Source: Betaproteobacteria bacterium
Lineage (GTDB): Bacteria > Pseudomonadota > Gammaproteobacteria > Burkholderiales > SG8-41
NCBI GenBank assembly: GCA_021300125.1
Contig: JAJTHX010000224.1
Coordinates: 1 to 6,507 of the forward strand
Reading direction: 5' to 3'
DNA: 6,507 nt
This document shows, one piece after another, positions 1-6,507 of the stretch. The position numbers and the translations under genes were made by a program. The notes under the pieces were generated by a model. It searched no databases. It was not told the origin of the DNA and saw only the letters and a program-made list of their open reading frames with translations. How positions within the stretch are numbered: position 1 is the first letter of the stretch; each line of letters starts with the position of its first letter.

Positions 1-1929
<1,929 letters not shown>

Positions 1930-1936
1930 CGCGCGG

Positions 1937-1942
1937 ATTATA
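1937..1942 (-). promoter_or_regulatory. Consensus -10 box for queA-tgt
   Basis: On the minus strand the hexamer is a perfect TATAAT in otherwise very GC-rich sequence. It ends 7 nt before the queA ATG, so with usual sigma-70 spacing transcription would start about 1 nt before the start codon or on it. No good -35 box lies 16-18 bp upstream (the hexamers there resemble CCAACC) and there is no TGn extension, so the promoter may be weak or need an activator. The position is certain; the function is inferred. Confidence 0.5.
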
Positions 1943-1964
1943 CGGAGGGTTGAGCGGAGGGTTG
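1943..1964. repeat. 10-bp direct repeat next to the queA -10 box
   Basis: CGGAGGGTTG occurs at 1943-1952 and again, identically, at 1955-1964, a 12-bp period. The pair fills the spacer and -35 position upstream of the queA TATAAT. It could be a tandem binding site for a regulator, or the product of slippage. No known operator is recognised. Confidence 0.45.
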
Positions 1965-1968
1965 GGCC

Positions 1969-1992
1969 CGGCAACGCGGCGCGAGGTTGCCG
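1969..1992. promoter_or_regulatory. Perfect 7-bp dyad in the divergent intergenic region
   Basis: CGGCAAC (1969-1975) and GTTGCCG (1986-1992) are exact inverted copies separated by 10 bp. The right arm contains the TTGCCG proposed as the tRNA-Leu -35 box. The layout fits an operator that could occlude or activate either divergent promoter, but a GC-rich 7-bp dyad could arise by chance. No regulator family can be named. Confidence 0.35.
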
Positions 1993-2016
1993 CAGCAGCG
2001 GCGTTTGGCAGATAAT
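1987..2016 (+). promoter_or_regulatory. Probable sigma-70 promoter of tRNA-Leu
   Basis: TTGCCG (1987-1992, 4 of 6 matches to TTGACA) and GATAAT (2011-2016, 5 of 6 matches to TATAAT) are separated by 18 bp. The expected transcription start near 2023 lies a few bases before the mature tRNA 5' end at 2027, as is usual for stable RNA genes. The bases after the -10 (CACCGG) are GC-rich, a feature linked to stringent control of tRNA promoters; that regulation is inferred. Confidence 0.5.
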
Positions 2017-2026
2017 CACCGGCCGT

Positions 2027-2111
2027 GCCCCGGTGGTGGAACTGGTAGACGCGCCGGACTCAAAATCCGGTGCCGCAAGGCGTGTCGGTTCGAGTCCGAC
2101 CCGGGGCACCA
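2027..2111 (+). tRNA. tRNA-Leu, anticodon CAA (reads UUG)
   Basis: The 85-nt cloverleaf folds by eye. The acceptor stem is GCCCCGG/CCGGGGC (2027-2033 with 2101-2107), followed by discriminator A2108 and an encoded CCA at 2109-2111. The D-arm contains TGGTAGAC. The anticodon stem CCGGA/TCCGG (2054-2058 with 2066-2070) closes the loop CTCAAAA, placing anticodon CAA at 2061-2063. A long variable arm (about 2071-2084) is typical of class II tRNAs. The T-arm is GTCGG-TTCGAGT-CCGAC. Length, variable arm and anticodon all indicate leucine. It is divergent from queA-tgt. Q-modifying enzymes act on GUN-anticodon tRNAs, so this tRNA is not their substrate. Confidence 0.97.
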
Positions 2112-2136
2112 TCCGATACCCGCCGCCGTGCCAGCC

Positions 2137-2156
2137 GCTGCGGTGCAACCCGCAGC
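2137..2156 (+). terminator. Stem-loop after tRNA-Leu, possible terminator
   Basis: GCTGCGG (2137-2143) pairs perfectly with CCGCAGC (2150-2156) around the loop TGCAAC. The bases that follow, ATTCATTC, are locally T-rich but not a true U-tract. The hairpin begins 25 nt after the tRNA 3' end and stops 44 nt before the next start codon, so it could end the tRNA transcript or partly uncouple it from the crotonase gene. It may equally be only a processing or stability element. Confidence 0.4.
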
Positions 2157-2200
2157 ATTCATTCAAGCCCCCTTCATTCGAGCAACCCACGGAACAACCC

Positions 2201-2983
2201 ATGAGCGAACCTGAAATCGACGTCACCATCGAAGGCCATGTCGCGACGGTGGAACTGCGCCGCCCGCCCAACAACTTCCTCGATGTCGAACTGATCGGAG
2301 AACTGGCCACCGCGCTGGAAACGCTGGACCGCGACAGCCAGGTGCGCGCGGTCGTGCTGGCTGCAGCGGGCAAACATTTCTGCGCCGGCGCCAACCTGAA
2401 AAAACGCGTTGACGACGAGGCAGCAGGCCAAAAGCAGGTGGCCACGCCGCGCCACCTTTATCATGAAGCGCAGCGCCTGGTGCTGACCAAAAAACCGATT
2501 GTTGCAGCAGTGCAGGGCAGCGCCATCGGCGCCGGCCTCGGCCTTGCGCTGGTCGCCGATTTCCGCGTCACCTGCAAGGAGGCGCGGCTGGCCGCGAACT
2601 TCACCGCGATGGGTTACCACCCGGGTTTCGGCATGACGGTGACGCTGCCGCGCCTTGTCGGCCACCAGACCGCAAAGTGGCTGTTCCTGACCGGCAAGCG
2701 CGTGCCCGGGGATGAAGCCGTGGCGATGGGACTGGCCGACCGGCTGGTGGCGCAGGAAGACGTGCGCAGGGCCGCGCAGGAGATGGCCGCCGAGGTGGCG
2801 AAATGCGGTCCGCTGGCGGTGCAGTCCACGCGCGAGACGCTCAACGGCGATCTCTACGCCGCATTCCGCGCCGCAACCGAACGCGAGGCCTTCATCCAGA
2901 TGATGCTGCGCGAGACCAACGACTTCAAGGAAGGCGTCCGGGCCGGTTTTGACCGCCGAGACCCGGTATTCACCGGCAGCTGA
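2201..2983 (+). CDS. Enoyl-CoA hydratase/isomerase (crotonase) family protein lacking both canonical glutamates
   Basis: At 260 residues this is a full-length crotonase-fold protein acting on an unknown acyl-CoA. The CoA/oxyanion-hole region is visible as [12 protein letters not shown] (58-69) and [19 protein letters not shown] (105-123), followed by [21 protein letters not shown] (163-183), the usual C-terminal turn. Aligned by eye to rat mitochondrial enoyl-CoA hydratase, the catalytic Glu144 (GGGCELAMMCD) corresponds to Gly114 and Glu164 (GQPEILLG) to Phe134 in [13 protein letters not shown]. Classical hydration is therefore unlikely; isomerase, thioesterase, lyase or decarboxylase chemistry, all known in the superfamily, remains possible. 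The ATG at 2201 has GGA 7 nt upstream, and family similarity begins close to it. The longer open frame upstream is read through the tRNA gene and is not real. The next gene starts 23 bp downstream and probably shares its transcript. Family certain, reaction unknown. Confidence 0.9.
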   Translation: MSEPEIDVTIEGHVATVELRRPPNNFLDVELIGELATALETLDRDSQVRAVVLAAAGKHFCAGANLKKRVDDEAAGQKQVATPRHLYHEAQRLVLTKKPIVAAVQGSAIGAGLGLALVADFRVTCKEARLAANFTAMGYHPGFGMTVTLPRLVGHQTAKWLFLTGKRVPGDEAVAMGLADRLVAQEDVRRAAQEMAAEVAKCGPLAVQSTRETLNGDLYAAFRAATEREAFIQMMLRETNDFKEGVRAGFDRRDPVFTGS

Positions 2984-3006
2984 GCCCGGAGAAACGGGAG
3001 CGCACC

Positions 3007-3540
3007 ATGGCAGGGTCGGCGGCGCAGCGCATCGAGATCCGCATCCAGGAGTTGTCGCAGCTGTTCAACTCGATGGACCCGACGCCCTTCCACCACCAGG
3101 ATCTCGATCCCGATGCCGAGGAATTCATCGTCAGCTGGGCCCAGGAGCACCCGCGCGAGGGCGAGTTCGAGATCCTGATCCATGTCGCCGCCGGTGGCGC
3201 CTCCGGCAGAGAGGGCGAGGTTGGCGAGGCCTTCGCCAACTATTTCAGCTACCGCGCCGACCACACGCGGCGCGAATTCCGCCAGCTGATGCAGCGCGGG
3301 CGCGACAGCCTGTTCATCGGACTGGCCTTCCTGACCGCCTGCCTGCTCGCCGCAGAGCAGGTCGGGCGAATCAGCGAGGGTTCGTTCGGCTCGATCCTGC
3401 GCGAAAGCGTGATCATCGGCGGCTGGGTCGCGATGTGGCGGCCGCTGGAGATCTTCCTCTACGACTGGTGGCCGCTGGCGAGGCGGCAGCGCATGTTCGA
3501 CAAGCTGGCGCGCGCGCGGGTCAGCCTGGCCACGGCCTGA
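3007..3540 (+). CDS. Uncharacterised protein with two predicted membrane segments
   Basis: The 177-residue product has no function I can name. The N-terminal 95 or so residues are soluble and acidic, with SMDPTPFHHQDLDPDAEEF (22-40) and FEILIHV (54-60). Two hydrophobic stretches follow: about 101-118 (SLFIGLAFLTACLLAAEQ) and about 134-151, running into the aromatic block MWRPLEIFLYDWWPL (143-157). A basic tail (RRQRMFDKLARAR) ends the protein. With no signal peptide, an inner-membrane hairpin with both ends in the cytoplasm is the likely topology. The SMDP-PF and MWRP-EIFLYDWWP motifs look conserved and resemble hypothetical proteins I recall from other bacteria, but I cannot verify that here. 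The start is well supported: GGGAG ends 6 nt before the ATG. The gene follows the crotonase gene by 23 bp, suggesting one operon, and converges on panC with 18 bp between stop codons. Confidence 0.85.
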   Translation: MAGSAAQRIEIRIQELSQLFNSMDPTPFHHQDLDPDAEEFIVSWAQEHPREGEFEILIHVAAGGASGREGEVGEAFANYFSYRADHTRREFRQLMQRGRDSLFIGLAFLTACLLAAEQVGRISEGSFGSILRESVIIGGWVAMWRPLEIFLYDWWPLARRQRMFDKLARARVSLATA

Positions 3541-3563
3541 GCACGGCGGGCAGCCGGCTCAGG
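3536..3563. terminator. Stem-loop spanning both convergent stop codons
   Basis: CCTGAGC (3536-3542) and CGGC (3544-3547) pair with GCCG (3553-3556) and GCTCAGG (3557-3563). This gives 11 base pairs with a single bulged A3543 and the loop GGGCA. The TGA of the membrane-protein gene (3538-3540) and that of panC (complement of 3559-3561) pair with each other inside the stem. The hairpin can form in both transcripts, as expected of a bidirectional terminator. Neither side has a T-tract, so it may act as a 3'-end stabiliser or collision barrier and not as a strong intrinsic terminator. Confidence 0.45.
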
Positions 3564-4392
3564 GCACGGTGACTTCGACGTTGTCGATCAGACGCGTCTT
3601 GCCCAGACGCGCGGCGGCAAGGATCACCAGTTCGCGCTCACCGTTGGCCGGCGGCTGCAGGTCGGTCCTGCGCCGCACCGCAACGTAATCGGGCTTCCAG
3701 CCGTGCTTGGCCAGTTCGGCCATCGCCGCCAGTTCAATGCGCTGGTAATCCCGCGCGCCCATCGCGACCTCGCCCCTGGCATTGCGCAGGACGCGGTAAA
3801 GCCGCGGCGCCTCCTGGCGTTCGGCCGGGCTCAGATAGGAATTGCGGGAGGACAGCGCTAGGCCGTCCTCGGCGCGCACCGTCTCGGCAAGGATCAATTC
3901 GATCGGCAGCGCGAACTGGCGCACCATGTTCGACAGCACCAGGCACTGCTGGTAATCCTTCTTGCCGAAAATCGCCGCGTGCGGGCCGACCATGTTGAAC
4001 AGCTTGAGCACCACGGTCGCCACGCCGCGGAAATGCCCGGGCCTCGCGCCGCCATCGAGGATGTGCTGCAGGTCCGAGGGCTCGACGACATAAGTCTGGG
4101 GCTCCGGGTAGATCTCCTTTTCGTCCGGCGCGAACACCACGTCCACGCCGGCATTGCGCAGGCGTTCGCAGTCGGCCTCGAAAGTACGCGGATAACGGTC
4201 AAAATCCTCGCGCGGCCCGAACTGCAGGCGGTTGACGAAAATGCTGACCACCGTGCAAGCCGCCCGCGGTTTGGCGATGCGCATCAGTTCGATGTGGCCT
4301 TCGTGCAGGTTGCCCATGGTCGGCACGAACACGTTGTTCGGTTCGCGGCGCAGGCGCTCGCGCAGTTCGGCTACGGAGTGGATGACGTCCAT
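3559..4392 (-). CDS. panC: Pantothenate synthetase (pantoate-beta-alanine ligase, PanC)
   Basis: PanC joins pantoate and beta-alanine using ATP, through a pantoyl-adenylate, to make pantothenate in the cytoplasm. The protein is 277 residues, the usual size. Diagnostic sites are [10 protein letters not shown] (24-33, the HIGH-type nucleotide motif), [20 protein letters not shown] (50-69), [15 protein letters not shown] (119-133), FGKKDYQQ (142-149) and [10 protein letters not shown] (178-187, the KMSKS-like loop). [14 protein letters not shown] is a normal PanC N-terminus, so the ATG at 4392 was chosen. A GTG at 4503 would add 37 residues of low-complexity sequence with no family resemblance. 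No clear Shine-Dalgarno is seen before 4392. panB lies 136 bp upstream, a wide gap for a pan operon; panD (aspartate decarboxylase, the source of beta-alanine) is not beside it. Confidence 0.95.
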   Translation of the reverse strand: MDVIHSVAELRERLRREPNNVFVPTMGNLHEGHIELMRIAKPRAACTVVSIFVNRLQFGPREDFDRYPRTFEADCERLRNAGVDVVFAPDEKEIYPEPQTYVVEPSDLQHILDGGARPGHFRGVATVVLKLFNMVGPHAAIFGKKDYQQCLVLSNMVRQFALPIELILAETVRAEDGLALSSRNSYLSPAERQEAPRLYRVLRNARGEVAMGARDYQRIELAAMAELAKHGWKPDYVAVRRRTDLQPPANGERELVILAAARLGKTRLIDNVEVTVP

Positions 4393-4528
4393 GGATTTGC
4401 AGGAATGAGGCGGGGATTGAGGAACGGGCCGGGCTGCGGTGATCGGGGCTGTATTGCTGTATTGTAGTCGCAGTGTAGACGCAGAAACCGACGCTGCCGC
4501 CACGCCGGCTCTGGCAAAGACAGCCGTG
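4393..4528 (-). promoter_or_regulatory. panB-panC gap with a tandem repeat and a possible weak panC promoter
   Basis: This 136-bp spacer contains no convincing gene. On the minus strand TACAAT (4466-4461, 5 of 6 matches to the -10 consensus) would start a transcript near 4454, about 60 nt before the panC ATG. No good -35 is found at 16-18 bp. The -10 adjoins a perfect tandem repeat of the 8-mer AATACAGC (4463-4448). An imperfect hairpin (CACGGCT pairing with AGCC-GGC-GTG, 3-nt bulge, 4501-4528) directly follows the panB stop and might attenuate read-through. All functional readings are tentative. Confidence 0.22.
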
Positions 4529-5323
4529 CTAGAACGAATGCTCCTTGCCCGGAAATTTGCCGGACTGCACTTCCATGATGTATAGCGCCACTGCGTCCTG
4601 GATCGAGCCGGCCGCAGCCTTCATGTAGTTCTTGACGAACCGGGCCTTCTTGCCCGGATAGACATCGAGCATGTCGTGCAGCACCAGCACCTGGCCATGG
4701 CAGTCGGCGCCGGCGCCGATGCCGATGGTCGGCACGCCGGCAGCCGCGGTGACCTGGCTCGCCAGCGCCGCCGGAATGGCTTCGAGCACGATCATGCCGG
4801 CACCGGCCTGCTCGAGAATGCGCGCATCGTCGAGCAGCCGCTGCGCCTCGTCCTCTTCGCGCCCCTGGACGCGGTAACCGCCGAGCTGGTGCACCGACTG
4901 CGGCGTGAGGCCCAGATGGCCGCAGACCGGAATGCCGCGCTCGGTGAGGAAGGTGATGGTGTCGAGCATCGGCCGTCCACCCTCGATCTTCACCATCTGC
5001 GCGCCGGCCGCCATGATCTCCGCGGCGTTGCGGAAGGCTTCCTGGGGACTGACCTGGAAGGTGCCGAAGGGCATGTCGCCGATGATGAACGCGCGCTTGG
5101 CGCCGCGCGCCACGCAGGCGGTGTGATAGACCATGTCGCGCAGCGTCACCGGCAGCGTCGACTCGTGGCCCTGCAGCACGTTGCCGAGCGAATCGCCGAT
5201 GAGCAGCGTATCGATGCCGGCGGCATCGAGCAGCGCGGCAAAACTCGCGTCATAGGCGGTGAGCATGGTGATCTTCTGCCCGTCGCGCATCATCTTGTGC
5301 AGGTTGCTGAGTGTGATTCGCAT
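4529..5323 (-). CDS. panB: 3-methyl-2-oxobutanoate hydroxymethyltransferase (PanB)
   Basis: PanB transfers a hydroxymethyl group from 5,10-methylene-tetrahydrofolate to alpha-ketoisovalerate, giving ketopantoate, the first committed step to pantothenate and CoA. The product is 264 residues, typical for the family. Metal ligands expected from the E. coli enzyme are in place: Asp44 in LIGDSLGNV (41-49), Asp83 in GDMPFGTFQ (82-90) and Glu114 in VKIEGG (111-116). The catalytic Glu181 is in VLEAIPA (179-185). Other family blocks are TAYDASFA (22-29), [20 protein letters not shown] (135-154) and [20 protein letters not shown] (200-219). The ATG at 5323 has AGGA 8 nt upstream and matches the family N-terminus. 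The gene begins 20 bp after the kinase gene, so it is probably in the same operon as folK. That makes sense because PanB depends on a folate cofactor. Confidence 0.97.
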   Translation of the reverse strand: MRITLSNLHKMMRDGQKITMLTAYDASFAALLDAAGIDTLLIGDSLGNVLQGHESTLPVTLRDMVYHTACVARGAKRAFIIGDMPFGTFQVSPQEAFRNAAEIMAAGAQMVKIEGGRPMLDTITFLTERGIPVCGHLGLTPQSVHQLGGYRVQGREEDEAQRLLDDARILEQAGAGMIVLEAIPAALASQVTAAAGVPTIGIGAGADCHGQVLVLHDMLDVYPGKKARFVKNYMKAAAGSIQDAVALYIMEVQSGKFPGKEHSF

Positions 5324-5343
5324 GACCGGATTCCTGGAGTGGA

Positions 5344-5988
5344 TTAGGTGCCTTGGCTGAAAAATTCACGCGGGCCGCGCATGCCGTCGATCCGCCGCAA
5401 CAATAAATCAAAATCCTGAGCCGAATCAACGAAGTTCAGGTTGTCCGAGTTCACCGTCAGCACCGGCGCGCCTTCGTAATTCAGGAAAAAGCGCATGTAG
5501 GTATCGGCGAGCCGCAGCAGGTATTCGTCGGGAATGCTGCGTTCGTAGCGGGTGGCGCGCCTGCGCACGCGCTCGATCAGGGTCTCGGCGCCGGCCTGCA
5601 GGTAAATCACCAGGTCCGGCTGCGGTGCCTGCGGCCTGAGGTGGTCGTAGATCTGCCGGTACAGCGCAAGTTCGTCATCGTTGAGGTTCATCCGCGCGAA
5701 CAGCGGATCCTTCTCCAGCATGAAGTCGGCAACGGTGGCGCCGCGAAACAGGTCGGACTGGGCCAGTTCACGGACCTGGTGGGCACGCTGGAACAGGAAA
5801 AACAACTGCACCTGCAGCGCGTAACGCGCCGGATCCTGGTAGAAGCCGGGCAAAAAGGGATTGGCATCCGGGTCTTCGAGCAATGTCGCCGCGCCGAGGT
5901 GGGCGGCGAGCCGCCGCGCCAGCGTGGTCTTGCCCGAGCCGATCGGCCCTTCGACCACGATGTAGCGGTACTTCGCGGCCAGGGTCAT
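5344..5988 (-). CDS. Deoxynucleoside kinase family protein (dCK/dGK-like)
   Basis: The 214-residue protein belongs to the dCK/dGK-type deoxynucleoside kinase family, which phosphorylates deoxynucleosides with ATP for salvage. The P-loop is [11 protein letters not shown] (12-22). [16 protein letters not shown] (38-53) corresponds to the substrate-contacting Glu-Asn block. [13 protein letters not shown] (86-98) occupies the place of the DRS/ERS motif, with Asp88 kept and the following Arg replaced by Phe. [14 protein letters not shown] (137-150) is the arginine-rich LID, and VNSDNLNFV (179-187) is a conserved C-terminal strand. The start overlaps the folK stop by 4 bp (ATGA at 5985-5988), and the protein reaches its P-loop by residue 14, so the start is well supported. 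As I recall, proteins of this type sit between folK and panB in many betaproteobacteria. The preferred substrate is not evident from the sequence, so no symbol is given. Confidence 0.9.
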   Translation of the reverse strand: MTLAAKYRYIVVEGPIGSGKTTLARRLAAHLGAATLLEDPDANPFLPGFYQDPARYALQVQLFFLFQRAHQVRELAQSDLFRGATVADFMLEKDPLFARMNLNDDELALYRQIYDHLRPQAPQPDLVIYLQAGAETLIERVRRRATRYERSIPDEYLLRLADTYMRFFLNYEGAPVLTVNSDNLNFVDSAQDFDLLLRRIDGMRGPREFFSQGT

Positions 5989-6479
5989 GCGCCCACCCGC
6001 TGCAGCCCGCCGGATCCGAGACGCGCCGCCAGTTCACGCACCAGCCCCAGCCCCGGGACCTGCACATCCGGCGCAATTTCCGCCAGCGGCAGCATGACAA
6101 AGGCGCGCTCCGCCATGCGCGCATGCGGCACTGTCAGTCCCGGCTCCTGGATCAGCCGTCCGCCGTAGAGCACGATGTCGAGGTCGAGGGTGCGCGGTGC
6201 GTTGGCAAAATCGCGCACCCTGCCATGGAGGCGCTCGATCTCGAGCAGCGCATCGAGCAGCGCGCGCGGCGCGAGGCTGGTATCAATGGCGGCCACGGCA
6301 TTGATGAAGTCGGGCTGGTCGAGATAGCCCACGGGCGCGCTGCGGTAGAGCGATGAGCGCTGCACCAGGCGGGTGCCGGCCAGGGCTGCAAGCGCATCGA
6401 AGCCTGCTTCAACCTGGCGTTGCGGTTCGCCGATGTTGGCGCCGAGCGCGACAAAGACGCGTTCGGTGTTGCCGGCCAT
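5985..6479 (-). CDS. folK: 2-amino-4-hydroxy-6-hydroxymethyldihydropteridine pyrophosphokinase (HPPK, FolK)
   Basis: FolK transfers pyrophosphate from ATP to 6-hydroxymethyl-7,8-dihydropterin, the step before dihydropteroate synthase in folate synthesis. The product is 164 residues, the usual size. Visible motifs are the N-terminal VFVALGANIGEP (8-19), RSSLYRSAPVGYLDQPDFINAV (41-62, with the pterin-contacting Y-x-S-x-P-x-G and Q-x-F-x-N elements), LLEIERLHGRVRD (78-90) and NAPRTLDLDIVLYG (93-106), where Asp99 and Asp101 are the expected magnesium ligands. LTVPHARMAERAFVMLPLAEIAP (115-137) matches the C-terminal half. The E. coli enzyme has E-R-W-G-P-R where this one has A-N-A-P-R and is one residue shorter, so loop 3 lacks the tryptophan; I associate this form with betaproteobacteria. 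The ATG at 6479 is the natural start, with AGG nearby; a possible upstream stop codon lies 3 nt before it. Confidence 0.95.
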   Translation of the reverse strand: MAGNTERVFVALGANIGEPQRQVEAGFDALAALAGTRLVQRSSLYRSAPVGYLDQPDFINAVAAIDTSLAPRALLDALLEIERLHGRVRDFANAPRTLDLDIVLYGGRLIQEPGLTVPHARMAERAFVMLPLAEIAPDVQVPGLGLVRELAARLGSGGLQRVGA

Positions 6480-6482
6480 CGC

Positions 6483-6507
6483 TCAGCCTGCCGCAGGCGC
6501 AGCGGCG
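6483..6507 (-). CDS. Possible 3' end of an upstream gene
   Basis: The minus strand at the right edge can be read as seven codons (AAAPAAG) followed by TGA at 6485-6483, leaving only 3 nt before the folK ATG. Such tight spacing is what an operon partner would show, and pcnB (poly(A) polymerase) is a common upstream neighbour of folK in proteobacteria. Seven codons cannot identify a gene, and other frames are also open here. Treat it as a hint from context only. Confidence 0.25.

Noticed and set aside
1930..2026. preQ1 riboswitch in front of queA-tgt
   Set aside because: The likely transcript starts at or near the queA ATG, which leaves no room for a leader aptamer, and I see no preQ1-like stem plus A-rich tail.
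2027..2111. tRNA-Leu as an integration site for a genomic island
   Set aside because: No integrase gene and no second copy of the tRNA 3' end is visible in the window, and both flanks look like ordinary core genes.
2033..2200. Upstream extension of the crotonase frame beginning [13 protein letters not shown]
   Set aside because: This peptide is the tRNA-Leu gene read as protein, a familiar annotation artefact. The tRNA folds fully, and crotonase similarity begins only after the ATG at 2201.
1930..2445. Upstream extension of the queA frame by about 170 codons
   Set aside because: It runs antisense through the tRNA-Leu gene and into the crotonase gene, and QueA proteins begin at the MQLDDFDY start.
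4393..4503. 37-residue N-terminal extension of PanC from a GTG at 4503
   Set aside because: The extra residues are low-complexity and unlike PanC, whose usual N-terminus is [14 protein letters not shown]. The stretch is more likely the intergenic spacer.
4501..4528. Intrinsic terminator directly after panB
   Set aside because: The hairpin is interrupted by a 3-nt bulge, has a long loop and is not followed by a T-tract, so it is mentioned only under the spacer entry.
4676..5347. 223-codon plus-strand open frame opposite panB
   Set aside because: It is antisense to PanB, which has all its catalytic residues; the peptide is His/Arg/Asp-rich with no domain features.

Overview
The window reads as ordinary core chromosome of a high-GC proteobacterium, most likely a betaproteobacterium. 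The best clues are the gene order folK - deoxynucleoside kinase - panB - panC, the N-A-P-R form of the FolK signature instead of the enterobacterial W-G-P-R form, and the overall look of QueA, Tgt and PanC. I see no IS element, CRISPR array, prophage gene or toxin-antitoxin pair. The genus cannot be fixed from this sequence.

Layout. Left block (1-1929, minus strand): queA and tgt overlap by 4 bp. They carry out two steps that put queuosine into position 34 of tRNAs with GUN anticodons: Tgt inserts preQ1, then QueA makes epoxyqueuosine. tgt runs off the left edge just before its zinc-binding cysteines. Next is a 97-bp divergent regulatory region (1930-2026) with a consensus -10 box only 7 nt from the queA ATG, a 10-bp direct repeat and a 7-bp dyad that overlaps the likely tRNA promoter. 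On the plus strand follow tRNA-Leu(CAA) with encoded CCA (2027-2111), a hairpin that may terminate it, and a two-gene unit. That unit is a crotonase-fold protein lacking both canonical hydratase glutamates (2201-2983) and a small protein of unknown function with two predicted membrane segments (3007-3540).

Right block (3559-6507, minus strand): a biosynthetic cluster transcribed toward the left. It holds a possible gene tail at the right edge, folK (tetrahydrofolate pathway), a deoxynucleoside kinase, panB and panC (pantothenate, hence coenzyme A). PanB uses 5,10-methylene-tetrahydrofolate, so folK and panB are metabolically linked. folK and the kinase overlap by 4 bp and panB follows 20 bp later. 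panC is set apart by 136 bp that may hold its own weak promoter, and panD is not next to it. panC and the small membrane gene converge, and a stem-loop spans both of their stop codons.

Most second-look items are small: the leaderless-looking queA start, the dyad between queA and the tRNA, the shared terminator hairpin, the non-canonical crotonase and its membrane-protein partner. Nothing here amounts to a clearly new biological system.
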